This document shows positions 21,151-33,406 of a stretch of DNA of 64,000 nucleotides, piece after piece (positions within the stretch are counted from its first letter, which is position 1; every line of letters begins with the position of its first letter). The notes under the pieces are model-generated. The model did not search any database. It saw only the letters and a list, made by a program, of their open reading frames with translations, and was not told the origin of the DNA. Source of the stretch: Albula goreensis (Eukaryota > Chordata > Actinopteri > Albuliformes > Albulidae); the NCBI GenBank assembly GCA_022829145.1, contig CM040763.1, forward strand, positions 1,213,342 through 1,277,341, read 5' to 3'. A program made the translations under genes and the position numbers.

Positions 21151-22989
21151 TGGCAGTGTTTGAGGTGAGTCAGGCTCACAGCAACACTGTCAGATTAAAG
21201 TTATTACGTAAAATCAACCCATTGTTATTATTATTTTCATTACACTTTAATCTGCCTTGTACATGCTACATGGCTTTCAGAAAATGGCTACAGAGTTGAT
21301 AGTGAGTGAAGGTGACACACACAGGGACTGAACCACAGCAAAACCTCAGGAATCACAGAGTCGCATCACACAGGGTCATCCCAAGGTCACACTCAACTCT
21401 GACAGCTGGCCAGATCCCCAGAGCCACTGCTTCTGCCCTCTGTAAGCCCAACATAAAGACCAATATAAAAAAAAAACTCGCCTTTAACTCTCTATAACGT
21501 TGTATCACTTCATTTTGTCCATAAAAGACAGTTTGGTTTTTAAAGTACTTGCTTTCAACTCCATGAACGTATTTATTATTATTGTGTCCCTCTTCTTTTC
21601 AGCCATTGTTCTGGAAGGCCCTTTGGCACTCTGCAAACACCAGAGGCAACCATTAAGTGTTAGACATAACAGAGAGCTTTTCAGCAGCTCTGACAGGTAA
21701 CATGCTGTCTGATTTGAAAAGCAGGTGACTCTCTCTCTCTCTCTCTCCCTCTCTTTCTCTCTCTCTCCCTCTCCCTCTCTCGTGTCTCCACCTGTGCCAT
21801 CTCTGTACCTGAGGCCCCGACACAAACACTGTGATTATGGCAGGAAACGGGAATCTGAGTCAGTCACAGACTGTGGCCGGGGGGTTGGGGGGGGTGAGGC
21901 CAAGCAGCAGATATAACAGTCAGGAACGACGAGCTTAAGGCCTGGGGGCTCGCAGCCCTGCCTTGGGTGACACTTCAGAGATACGGATTGCCAGAGTTTG
22001 TGGTTTTACCACAGAACCTCAGACATCCGGAACACCGGGTTTTGTGCTTGCATACAGCAGAACCTCGGAAATGTGGAACTCTGGTCTGCTCTGGGAACAC
22101 GAGAGTGTCAATTAGACCAGGCTCAGCACAGCTCTCCTGAGGTACACCGCACTGGAGTCACTCAACACCTGACCATAACTCTGACATAAACAGGTACAGC
22201 AGCTGATGCACAGATCATTCCAGAAAGGTGGGGTCAGCCTTAGCCTCAGACGTCATTCGCCTCGAACATTTTGAACTTTGAGTAATTTTCAACCATGAAA
22301 TGGAAGACTTCTCTTCTTCATCTCACAACAGAACTAACTGGAATTTTCCACAAGGTCCTGATGTTTTGTTAGCTGGCTAAAAGGCAGTATTACTTTTTCA
22401 GATTTCTTAAATAAATGCAAAATGTAAACGGTCAAACTCTGAAGAAATAAAAACTTGTATAATCAAATTTCAGGTCATGATTGAGTACAGGCCAAAGATG
22501 AGCTGAATATAAGTGAAATATGAATGGGGGGCATGATAATGTTTCCCAAGCAAAGATGACACCCACAAACCTACAGATCAACAGACCAGTGGTGAGAGAC
22601 TCCTCAACGAGCCAGTTTCCCCTTCCCATCATATGCTAACAATGCAATGGCTGTCCATGTCCTCTCAGCTAACACTCCGCTAACAAACAAATGAACTGCA
22701 GAAATATGTGATCCGGGTGAGTCACCCCTTTAAGTGTCTAGCTGGATGAAAATCTTGGGGTTCTGGAGAGCTTCAGCCCAGTTTTAAAATCACAGGACTT
22801 GACCTTTGAGGGGAAAAAGTGCTGGTTGAATCCGGGACAGCGTTTACCGCAAAAGCAAAATGGATGTGGTGTGTGGCAATGTGGGTGGAGCGAGTCATGT
22901 GACTCAGCTGCGCTGTCTGCACATGTTTACAGCTGGGCCCGACGGCCGCCAGCAGCTCAGACGGCCTCGCTCAAACAATGACAGGGATG

Positions 22990-23027
<38 letters not shown>

Positions 23028-24482
23028 TCTCTGCTTTTTCCATGATCCTTTGCAAGAACTTGGCTCAGAATCCCAGCAAATTTCCAAATCGGTCCACGCG
23101 CTCGGGTTCAGACTCACATTACCCAATTGTGCTGGAAGGGGCCCCTAACCTGGGCCAAAACGGGGCTGAGCTGTGGTTACCTGCCCAGCTGGGGGCATCG
23201 CTCTTGGGATACTGGGAGAGGGCTTTAACATGGTTCTGTCTCCAGCCCATATCTGCTTTAACAGCCCTGTGTTTCTGTCTCCAGGTAGATCAGCTGCTCA
23301 CTGCCATGCGGGCCTTCAGGTCTCTATGGCTCTTTCTCTCTTCCCCTGGTGACAGAATGCTTCGACATTAACATATTTACAGTTTTTTTTTCCAACCATA
23401 ATTTTTTTGCTTCAATTATAAGACATTTAATGACAAGAGTGGGCCATACAGCCCAAGGTACTTGTATCATAATTTTCAAACTAGAAGGACAACACTAAAT
23501 GAGAAACGTTTGAAAAACATAAAACCATAAGGAGTTTCAGAAATTCAAAAGAGAAAAAACAAGAGAAATTCTGGAGAGGGTTTCTTTTCTGTGCCAAAAA
23601 CAACATGCATCACTTCAGTGAAAGAGAAGAAAAACCCCAGAAAACTGAGCGGCGTCACTCAGCCCCTGTGTTAATGTGAGTGCTGAGTGGATTTGCTGAC
23701 ACGGGAAAAAACTGCTTTCTTGTTGCTTTTATTGAAATATTTATTTTCTTCTTGTGTGAGCTGACAGAGGAACAAGCTGTGCAGATGCTTAGGGAGAGTT
23801 TGAACAGTTCATGGAACAATTTGTGAAACTCAAAAATGAGCCATCATTTCTGTGAGAGCGCTCAGTCCGTGCGAGGGCTCGGTCACACTTCTGTAGGATT
23901 CTAAACCCTTTCTGAAGGAATGATCTGGAACTTCTTGGACGGCTCACGCCTCTGGCACCAGGCGCGACCCACACCTCTGCCCTGACCTCTCCTCAGTCTG
24001 CTGGTTCAGAACCTCACAGCTGCTCTGGGACCGTAAAGCAGCTGTGGAATCACTCTGCATTTAGCAGAAACCCCGTGTTCCACCTCCAGCTTCTCACCAC
24101 TGATCCAGCGTCATTCATCTCTCCACCAGCACTGCAAGCAAAAAGCTCATTTTCCCTGATATTGCCTGATCAATCTATCTATGCGGACAAAACTGTGCAG
24201 TCTTAACATAAACCTAATCTTACTTATTTAAAAGTAAATAATCTTACTGTTGGTACAAAATCCTCTAACCAGTACAAACCAGTCTAAATGCTGGCCAATC
24301 AGCAGTAGTCTCACAGGACAGACCGGGCCTGTGATTTCCTCTGGGGAAGGTGATGACTGACAGTCCACCCACACTGGTGAGCTGCGGCGGGGACTTCCTA
24401 AACCACAGTCCCGCGTGGTGAGCCAGCCGCCAGCCAAATGTCAGCAGGACGAAAGCTCCCAGACTGCCCAACACAGTCCACG
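20977..24482. other. Non-coding region, SINE body to the 32-bp array
   Basis: After the SINE I see CT microsatellites at 21729-21783 and 22997-23024 and otherwise unremarkable sequence. No exon, promoter or conserved domain could be recognised on either strand. Confidence 0.5.
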
Positions 24483-25387
24483 GCTTCAGCACTGTCCCAT
24501 TCTCCAAACCCTCAGCTTCAGCACCGTCTCATCACCCAAACCCTTAGCTTCAGCACCGTCTCATCCCCCAAACCCTCAGCTTCAGCAACGTCTCATTCCC
24601 CAAACCCTCAGCTTCAGCGCCGTCTCATCCCCCAAACCCTCAGCTTCAGCGCCGTCTCATCCCCCAAACCCTCAGCTTCAGCGCCGTCTCATTCCCCAAA
24701 CCCTCAGCTTCAGCACCGTCTCATTCCCCAAACCCTCAGCTTCAGCGCCGTCTCATTCCCCAAACCCTCAGCTTCAGCGCCGTCTCATTCCCCAAACCCT
24801 CAGCTTCAGCGCCGTCTCATCCCCAAACCCTCAGCTTCAGCGCCGCCTCATCCCCCAAACCCTCAGCTTCAGCGCCGTCTCATTCCCCAAACCCTCAGCT
24901 TCAGCACCGTCTCATTCCCCAAACCCTCAGCTTCAGCACCGTCTCATTCCCCAAACCCTCAGCTTCAGCACCGTCTCATCCCCCAAACCCTCAGCTTCAG
25001 CACCGTGTCATCCCCCAAACCATTAGCTTCAGCGCAGTCTCATCCCCCAAACCCTCAGCTTCAGCACCGTCTCATTCCCCAAACCATCAGCTTCAGCGCC
25101 ATCTCATCCCCCAAACCCTCAGCTTCAGCGCCGTCTCATTCCCCAAACCCTCAGCTTCAGCGCCGTCTCATTCCCCAAACCCTCAGCTTCAGCGCCGTCT
25201 CATCCCCCAAACCCTCAGCTTCAGCACCGTCTCATTCCCCAAACCATCAGCTTCAGCGACATCTCATCCCCCAAACCATCAGCTTCAGCGACATCTCATC
25301 CCCCAAACCATCAGCTTCAGCAACATCTCATCCCCCAAACCCTCAGCTTCAGCGCCGTCTCATCCCCCAAACCCTCAGCTTCAGCAG
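24483..25387. repeat. Minisatellite, 32-bp unit, about 28 copies
   Basis: Units of CCAAACCCTCAGCTTCAGCG followed by CCGTCTCATYCC. Variants exchange GCGCC/GCACC/GCGAC and CCTCAG/CATCAG. Decayed copies continue to about 25510. The period of 32 with no stop gives a 355-residue frame that cycles through the three translations of the unit. It is not a gene. Confidence 0.96.
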
Positions 25388-26089
25388 ACTTTTTCAGTAC
25401 ATACCCACAATTTCAAATCAGCTTGTGTCCTCCCTTAGAATGTGTCCTCCCAAACTTCCTTTCAGCTTCAGCGCTCCCTCCTTCCCTAATCCCAGCCAGC
25501 TTTAGCACGGCCTTTATCAATATACCTTCCCCAAAATCCATCCGGTTTCAGAGCCGTCTCTTTCACATAATTTCCGCTCAGCTTCTTTCTCCAAAACAAA
25601 CACAGCAGCAGTGCCTCATCCGCTTGCACCCCAAAGCTGCTGCTGAGGACTCTGGCCGGGGTGCCTCCAGCTTCAGCCCCCAGAGCTGTGCTCCAGGCCT
25701 GCAGGAGCAGCAGGCACTCTTAAGCAAGAAATGTATGCGATGGAGGAGGCGCAGAGAGGGGTCACTCCGGGATAGGGAGCCCATACTATATCTGGCAGGC
25801 TTTGCTAGCCGAGCGGAGCGGAGCTGCGGGTCCTGTCGGGCGGGGGTTTGTGGGGGGGTGAACTGGCGGAGCTCCAGGAGCTCAGGCACTTTGGGGGCAG
25901 TTGAGGTGGGGGGGAATGTCTGCACAGCTTTGTCCTCAGCGTTCAGGTCACGAGCCGCTGTTTCCTGTGAGGGCTTCTGCTAGCTGGTTACTGCACGATC
26001 ACAACCATAAGGAGAAAGAAAACAAGAAATGGCACAAAAAAAGAAAAAAAAAATAGTATCTCTCCTTTTGGGTAATATATCACAAATAG

Positions 26090-26270
26090 CCTGTGTGTGT
26101 GTGTGTGTGTGTGTGTGTGACTGCTTGTGTGTGTGAGTGTGTGTGTGTGTGACTGCTTGTGTGTGAGAGTGTGTGTGTGTGTGTGACTGCTTGTGTGTGA
26201 GAGTGTGTGTGTGTGAGAGTGTGTGTGCGTGTGTGTGTGTGTGTGAGAGACTGTGTGTGTGTGTGCGTGT

Positions 26271-26309
<39 letters not shown>

Positions 26310-26372
26310 TGTGTGTGCGTTTGTGTGAGAGACTGTGTGTGTGTGTGAGTGTGTGTGTGTGTGTGAGTATGG
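26090..26372. repeat. TG microsatellite, long and interrupted
   Basis: About 280 bases of TG repeats with GA and GC interruptions, including repeated 'gactgcttgtgtgtgagagt' blocks. Confidence 0.95.
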
Positions 26373-26839
26373 GGTCTATGCAGAAAAACAGCAGCATGAG
26401 TCTAAGGGGGACCCCAGCTCCAGGTACAGTCTGTGTTTTTATTTATTTTGCCTCAGTTTAACCAGGCAGGTCAGCTGAGGACCGCCTCCTCATTCCCGGG
26501 CTGGGTCATTACCCACAGCGGCGGGCTGGAGGAGCAGTGCAAGGGGCCGAGCTGGGCTGGTGATGTGAGGTGAAGCTGTGAGAGAGAGGGGAGGTTCTGG
26601 GGAAGGTTCAGCTTCTCTGGGGAAGCGCAGATGTGTGGGTGCTGTTACTCTCTCTGTCCAGCAGCTGTGTGACAGAGGGGCTCTGTGCTGAGCCAATGAG
26701 CCAAACCCGCCAACCCCCCGGGACACCTCCGCCCCCAAAACCAGCTGTCATGTTCACACAGCAGGGGGGGGAGGCATGGGGCAGGAGTAAAGCCCACAAC
26801 TTCAGTGCACTCCTACTGTAAAAGCCCAAACATTTTAAT

Positions 26840-27030
26840 ACCGTGCGTCTCCACAAGATTTCGGTTACATTGCCAGCTGGTTGTAAGATGATGTTACGAC
26901 GGGAACGTTCGTTGAACGTTTTACGGTTTCAAATCGGTGTCACGGTCATGGAAAGAATGTTCCAGGAATGTCGCGTACAAACTTACTGGCAACATCCCAT
27001 CATAGTTATCAATTAGTCATGAAAGAAACA
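26840..27030. mobile_element. Dispersed repeat copy A with GAACGTTC-type motifs
   Basis: Shares the block order GGTTACATTGCCAGCTGGTT, then a GTTC-rich segment (GGGAACGTTCGTTGAACGTT), then 'aatgttccaggaatgtcgcg' with a second stretch at 28885-29060. The two are diverged copies of one element, probably a non-autonomous transposon. Its ends and family are unclear. Confidence 0.45.
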
Positions 27031-27129
27031 TCATGGAAGATAGATTTTCAGAATTTTCTGGATGGAAGGGAGCCCTGCACTTTGGAGAGTTTAAGCCTCA
27101 GTGCAGCTCCACGCTCCTAACACGGAGTC

Positions 27130-27235
27130 TCCATCTTTAAACGCTTACAGTTAGGAATTTAGCAGGCACCCTTATCCAAAGCAACTGACACAAGATCCAC
27201 TCATGTTTTTAGCTGGAGTACCTTGCTACAGCAAC
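27130..27235 (-). mobile_element. 3' part of a V-SINE/HE1-like SINE, reverse orientation
   Basis: TTTAGCAGGCACCCTTATCC, then 'aaagcaactga', is the reverse complement of the SINE 3' end. 'gctggagtaccttgctacag' further right is a degenerate body block. Confidence 0.6.
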
Positions 27236-27934
27236 ACAGAGTCTACGGTTCCAGATGATGATACATAAAGTGGAAATTCACAAAAAGGGGTGTGACCAAG
27301 GACGATGACAGTGTCTGTATGGTTGTACAGCACTAAAACGTCTACTTTTGATAACCTGTGTACAGATTCTGTTCCAGAACCAAAACTTTCACGGCCCCAG
27401 ACATGCAGCTGAGGCCTGAGTGACATCACACAGGTCCCCATGGAAACAAAGCTGACTGACAGGAGGAAGGCAGGAGCTGAAGATCTGGTGGGTCTACAGG
27501 CTCTTTGGCTCCAGCACTCTTGCAGTGGTGTGGAACCGTGGGAGGTGAGAGACTGAGAAACAGCTCAGCAGAGTCATGTGATCCAACACAGTCCTGCAGT
27601 GATGGCTTTTCCCTTCCTCTTTCTTCACCTCCTTTAAACTCCAGATATATCCCCCTCCCTCTTTCCTCCTCACACAGTATAAATTGGCCAGAGAAGGACT
27701 TTGGCTCTGCAGAAAAAGGGGAAGGAGGGGGCTATCTATCTGTTTTCCTGGTCTAATTGCGTAGGGGTATAGAGGGGAAGGTTGTTGGAGGCACAGTATA
27801 TATTACACCAGTGTTTTCTTTGACTGCTAACCCCACAGCTGAGGTGGGAAGTATCAGCCAACATTCACAGATTAACGTTAGTCGCCATGCCAGTGCAGGA
27901 GAATAGCGATCCCTAAACCTGATCCTAGAGTGCC

Positions 27935-28010
27935 CCAGTGCATGCTGGTCCTGGAGAACTCCCAGTGCATGCTGGTCCTGGAGAACTCCCAGTGCATGCT
28001 GGTTTTGGAG
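27935..28010. repeat. 27-bp unit, three tandem copies
   Basis: Three copies of CCAGTGCATGCTGGTCCTGG followed by AGAACTC, the last with TTTTGG instead of TCCTGG. Confidence 0.9.
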
Positions 28011-28494
28011 GCTGTTAAATGTTACTTTGTACCATGAAAATCAGTTCCTTACACAATGCGGCATTAAGAGGCTAAACCGTTGCTCTATCGAAATTAGAAG
28101 TGTTCAATTAAAACCACAGAGCAGCTCTTTGTACTCCAGGAAGTGAAGTTAAGGTTGGGAGGAAAGTGGCGCACCAGGACCTGCCGCATGGACTGCTGGG
28201 CCATGGTACAGGAGAAAGGTCGTTGACCCCTCTGTCTGCTCTTGGCAGAAGCAATGCTGTCATTGATGTGTGAATGCATGCTGAGGCAGCAAAACTGTAT
28301 GACACACACACATGTCTCTTACATCACTTCCTGTTTTTAGCCCACAGTGTACAGAGGCCCAGGCAAACCACAGACATCTCTCTCTGGGAGCATCTCAGAC
28401 GGCAGACACAGAACATCTTGTTCTCTCGCACCCACAGCCCTTTGGGACCGCCACAGACCAGCATGCAGAACGAGTGCAAGAGCACAAACCCAGT

Positions 28495-28712
28495 TAAGAT
28501 GAAACTCCGTCACTATTCAGCCGTCGCACAATGGTTAAAGACCAGGATGTTTGCCTGGCATGTAACTCATCGCTTGCAGGTGGTATAGAGCAACTGTGCT
28601 TAACTGCTCTAGTAAAGCTCCTCCTCTATAAACTGATGGTGTGTAAAAATGTCATCTCTAAACTGCTCTGGACAAGAGTGTCTGCTGAATATCTTAAACA
28701 TAAAGTGCAAGC
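28495..28712 (+). mobile_element. V-SINE/HE1-like SINE, plus orientation
   Basis: A degenerate tRNA-like head near 28530 (CACAATGGTTAAAGACCAGG) is followed by a body with 'gagcaactgtgcttaactgc' and the tail CTGCTCTGGACAAGAGTGTC, TGCTGAAT. Confidence 0.65.
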
Positions 28713-28879
28713 TCAGCTAAAGTTAAAGTTCCCAGAACACTGGAGCACACTGACTGCAGGAAAACCCCCCAAGAACTGTGGGCCAACCACAGATCTTACA
28801 GACCGAGCAGATGTTCTCAGCGCTGAACATTTCGGTCTCCTTCACTGCAGAAGCTCAGGCATTCCAATACGACACATCC

Positions 28880-29070
28880 TCTGTGCGTTTTAGTTACATT
28901 CCCATTTGGTTGCTATGACAAGAATGTTCCCCTAACATTGGGTGAATGTTCCATGGTTCCAAACAAGTTCTGTCAGACTCACGGAGGCTCGTTCCAGGCA
29001 AGCCACACAACACCCCCCTGGCAATCTTCCCTGATGGTTATCACCAATGTTACATACCAAAACATTTACG
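28880..29070. mobile_element. Dispersed repeat copy B with GTTCC-type motifs
   Basis: Shares AGTTACATTCCCATTTGGTT and a following 'gaatgttcc' and 'gaatgttccatggttccaaa' segment with copy A at 26840-27030. The orientation is the same. Confidence 0.45.
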
Positions 29071-29824
29071 GACATTCTGAATCAAAGTGCTGAAACAGCA
29101 GATTTGTCTGAATCGCCAACATTCCTGATAAAATCAACACAAATGACCATCAAAAATCCGAATCCTTTTTAACTGGAACAAAGAAAATAAATTATCTTAG
29201 CCCATTCCTGCAAAGTGGCTACACAGATAAGGAAACTTCCAGGGGAATCCAGGAAACTGGATTAATAGAACAATTGCTGGGAATGTTTACTCTATTTTCC
29301 TTAACTTTCCCATGATCTCCTGAAAAACCGTCAGGAGGGAACACAGCCACAGTGGGAAGCTGTCCCGCAGGTATGGCACAAACAGAGAGAGACAGAGATA
29401 CTGCACACTCATAATTACACACTAGAGAACACCGAGAGGCCCTGGAAGACACTCGTAAAAACATGGACCTGTCAGATCAAATATCTCTCTCTTTCTCTCT
29501 CTGCAAAAGGCAACACCCAGCTGCAGTACTGAAGGAAAAATCTGTTTTTTCAAATGTTATTCCTGTTTTCTCAAGATTTGTGTATGTTTGTGCCAAATCA
29601 CTGTTACGTGAACTCTTCCAAAACTCTTCCACCCCTTCCACTGTGCAGCCTGGGGGTCATCTCTTACAGTCTCTACACCCTTGCTCCTGCATGGCAAACA
29701 CAGTCTGCACTGACACACTCAACACCAGATCACTGCGACCAACACATAAGAACAGGGCTGTGCCAAATTCAGCTCCCCGTCAGCGCCACACAGCCATAAC
29801 ATCCAGCCATAACTAAGGTATGAC

Positions 29825-30005
29825 AGGAAACTGGTCCAGAGGCCGGAGATTCCATTCAGGCCTGGGACTGTGCTGCCGTGCCCTTAAACGAGGTGCCTCC
29901 TCCAACGTGCTTCAGTAAATATCCATCCAGCTGTATAACTGGATCATGTGTAAAAATGTAAACTACATAAGAGCTCTGAGTGCCTGCCTAATGCCCAAAA
30001 TGTAA
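29825..30005 (+). mobile_element. V-SINE/HE1-like SINE, plus orientation
   Basis: Body blocks 'ctgccgtgcccttaaacgag', 'gcttcagtaaatatccatcc' and AGCTGTATAACTGGATCATG are followed by a tail AGAGCTCTGAGTGCCTGCCT, 'aatgcccaaaatgtaaa'. The order is that of the SINE body on the plus strand. Confidence 0.75.
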
Positions 30006-30225
30006 ACATGTCAACATTCCCGCTGTCCTGCCGGCTCAGCAGAAAGCATGGCCCGTCTCCCATGGCGCAGTGAAGCTGGATTAACCTGTGAGAGGTGGAT
30101 TAGACCAAGCTCAGTCAATGGGGCAGGATTTAGCAGCGCACGGCAGGTGGACCGCATCCTCTCAAGAGAGGGGCCATCTGTTCAACAGTCCAGCGCTTAC
30201 CCTGGAAAATCCGGTCCCGACCAAA

Positions 30226-30238
30226 AGGTCAAAGGGCA
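30226..30238 (+). promoter_or_regulatory. DR1-type nuclear-receptor site
   Basis: AGGTCAAAGGGCA: a perfect AGGTCA half-site, an A spacer and an AGGGCA half-site differing by one base. This fits the element bound by PPAR/RXR and HNF4. It lies in the presumed ppara 5' intron. Confidence 0.4.
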
Positions 30239-31536
30239 TCAGACACTTAGCTGATAGAGCTGTGTTTGGATGAAGGCGTATTATCATTATCTTAGGCCAC
30301 TGCTTACAGTGAGTCAGAGGGTGACACTGGAGCCCACATAATCACTCAGGGGTTTAACTGGGACCGGGGGGTGGGGGGTCTAAATCGGGCCCACTGAAGA
30401 ACTTTCGGAGCCTGATTAACCAGGAAATACTGATTTTTAGACCCTAACTGTCCAAACCAGGCAGAGAGGTTTGCTCGATTTTTCTGTCGACTTTTCTGTC
30501 AATCCCACGATGTCCCATGCTAGCCCTTTACTCGGCTTCATTGAAAATGAAAGAGAAAACATCACTCTGCAAAATGCCGGCAGATATGCACTGTAACCAG
30601 AGGCACAGAGCCTGTCACATGCACAAACATCAACAGCTCTGCGTCTCTATGACAGCTGAGACTGAGGGAGAACGCTCAACACTTAGGCCAAACAGGCAAC
30701 TAGTGACCGTAGAGAAGTTCACAGCAAAACACATTAAAACTTTTGAATTTCACAGAGGATGTTTGTGACCAAATTCTGTCAACCCTTCATGTGACTTCAG
30801 CTTGTTTAAACTTCAATGTTTTTCCTTATTTTCCAAAAAAAATGTGTCTTTTGAGGTTTTTTTTTTTTTTAAATAAAGAGTTGATATGTATTGTCCATAA
30901 ATAAATTTTTTCCATTTGGGGAGCTGCAGGTGTGAAGGAGCTGAGCTGGTTGCTCTGTGAAAGACAATACTGTAGGTTACGTTATATGAAGCTGCAGGAA
31001 TTCTGTGGGGCCAGGCACTAATGAAACAGTGCCTTTATTTACAGTTCTGGGGCTCGCGGTCAGAACCCGCTGTATCCATGGCAACGGGCCTTCACAGAGA
31101 CACTCAGCGACATGTCTCTCCTATTTAGTTCTTTTGGAAACTTCGTACAAGCAGGACGTGGTCGCTGCCAGGTGTGTGAAATGCCCAAAGCCTTCAGTGT
31201 GAAAGGCAAAGACGTCTGTGTCTGTTTCAAAACATTGTGGCAAACGCTGGAGTTACCTGCCTGGCAGGAGCATGGGAGATGGCGGTCCCGAAAGCGTGTG
31301 TTAGCTGTTGGGCGGGGATGCGTCCTAAGAGAGGGGCTCTGGAGAAATTACAGCCCCACAGGTGAGTTAGCCCCATTCCGTTGTAAATCTGGATAAATTT
31401 TAAGCCGCACAGGTGAGTTAGCACCATTCCACTGTAAAGTCACAACAGGTTAAAACTCACTGCAGCAAGTCTCCAATGAAAACCGGTACTAAAACCTGAC
31501 AATCCAGTTTTACCAAAAAAAAAAAAAGCCTTATTC

Positions 31537-31875
31537 TGTTCCCTCCCTCTCTCCCTCCCTACCATCTCTGTCTTTCTTCCTTTCCCTCTCTTTCTCTCCT
31601 TTCTTAGACTCTGTCTCTTTTTTCTGTCTGTCATTTTTTTTTTTTATTGAGTCCCGTGCATTACTGGGAGCCCCTATGTTTCTGTAACGCTGTTATTTCT
31701 GTCTCCTTCAGGGTTTCAATAAAAGGATATCAAAGATCTCTTGTTCCATTTCTGTTTTTCATTTTCTCCCTCTCTATTCATCTTCTCCCTCCTCTTCTCT
31801 TTCTCTCTCTCCTGGTCTTTCTCACTCTTCCTTCTGTCCTTCACACCCTCTCTCCCTCTCTTTCTCTCATCAGTT
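31537..31875. repeat. Pyrimidine-rich low-complexity tracts
   Basis: Two CT-rich stretches (31537-31640 and 31755-31875) made of CTCT, TTCC and TCCC runs, separated by ordinary sequence. Confidence 0.8.
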
Positions 31876-32090
31876 GACATGCAGGAGGTTTCAGATTGCT
31901 CTTTTAATCACATCTTGAGAGTGCTGAAATGAGATCCTGAAACTGCTCTGAAATAAAGGTGATGAGCGTCTCCCCCAGTGAAGAAAAAGCTCTCTGGATT
32001 AGGATTAATAACCGCACACGTGACGCACAGGGCCAAAGTCCAAACGCTGAGCCGACCTTTGGACCCCTGTGTGAAGCACGCTGGATGGAG

Positions 32091-33220
32091 AGCAGCTCTC
32101 TGAGACACGGAGCAGCTCTCTGAGACACGGAGCAGCTCTCTGAGATATGGAGCAGCTCTCTGAGACACAGAGCAGCTCTCTGAGACACGGAGCAGCTCTC
32201 TGAGACATGGAGCAGCTCTCTGAGACACAGAGCAGCTCTCTGAGACACGGAGCAGCTCTCTGAGACACAGAGCAGCTCTCTTAGATATAGGGCAGCTCTC
32301 TGAGATATAGGGCAGCTCTCTGAGACACGGAGCAGCTCTCTGAGATACGGGGTAGCTCTCTGAGATACGGGGTAGCTCTCTTAGATATGGAGCAGCTCTC
32401 TTAGATATGGAGCAGCTCTCTGAGACACGGAGCAGCTCTCTGAGACATGGAGCAGCTCTCTGAGACACGGAGCAGCTCTCTGAGACACGGAGCAGCTCTC
32501 TGAGATACGGAGCAGCTCTCTGAGACACGGAGCAGCTCTCTGAGATATAGGGCAGCTCTCTAAGACACGGAGCAGCTCTCTGAGATATAGGGCAGCTCTC
32601 TGAGACACGGAGCAGCTCTCTGAGATATAGGGCAGCTCTCTGAGACACGGAGCAGCTCTCTGAGATATAGGGCAGCTCTCTGAGATATGGAGCAGCTCTC
32701 TGAAACACGGAGCAGCTCTCTGAGATATAGGGCAGCTCTCTGAGATATGGAGCTCTCTGAGATATGGAGCAGCTCTCTGAGACACAGAGCAGCTCTCTGA
32801 GATATAGGGCAGCTCTCTAAGACACGGAGCAGCTCTCTGAGATATAGGGCAGCTCTCTGAGACACGGAGCAGCTCTCTGAGATATAGGGCAGCTCTCTGA
32901 GACACGGAGCAGCTCTCTGAGACACGGAGCAGCTCTCTGAGATATAGGGCAGCTCTCTGAGACATGGAGCAGCTCTCTGAGACACGGAGCAGCTCTCTGA
33001 GATATGGAGCAGCTCTCTGAGATATAGGGCAGCTCTCTGAGACATGGAGCAGCTCTCTGAGATATGGAGCAGCTCTCTGAGATATAGGGCAGCTCTCTGA
33101 GACATGGAGCAGCTCTCTGAGATATGGAGCAGCTCTCTGAGATACGGAGCAGCTCTCTGAGACACTGAGCAGCTCTCTGAGATATAGGGCAGCTCTCTAA
33201 GACACGGAGCAGCTCTCTGA
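32091..33220. repeat. Minisatellite, 20-bp unit, about 56 copies
   Basis: AGCAGCTCTCTGAGACACGG units of 20 bp, with a constant CAGCTCTCTGAGA and a variable segment (CACGG, TATAGG, TATGG, CATGG or CACAG). Because the unit lacks stops on the minus strand, four overlapping frames of up to 266 residues appear. They repeat the same 20 residues and are not genes. Confidence 0.97.
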
Positions 33221-33373
33221 CAGGCAAACAGCTGCAGAACAGACAGAAGCCGCTGTTTACCCTGCCAATATCACCGAGCTGTCTGGACAAAGTTCTGCTC
33301 AAAACTGCTGATAACCCCAAAAAATATAGGTCTCAGAACACACGAACACACACACACACACATACACACACAC

Positions 33374-33406
<33 letters not shown>

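Larger units (their letters stand above)
25388..32090. other. Non-coding region with SINEs and simple repeats
   Basis: Contains decayed 32-bp units to 25510, a GC-rich stretch at 25650-25930, TG repeats, two copies of a GAACGTTC-type dispersed repeat, a 27-bp triplet, two SINEs and pyrimidine-rich tracts at 31537-31875. A DR1-like nuclear-receptor site lies at 30226-30238. No exon was recognised. Confidence 0.5.

Noticed and set aside
24438-25505. 355-residue plus-strand open frame
   Set aside because: It is the stop-free 32-bp repeat read through; the 32-residue cycle is the three translations of one unit.
31908-33320. Frames of 87-266 residues with 'RELLRVSESCS' repeats
   Set aside because: Produced by the 20-bp array on the minus strand; no unique sequence beyond the array edges that looks coding.
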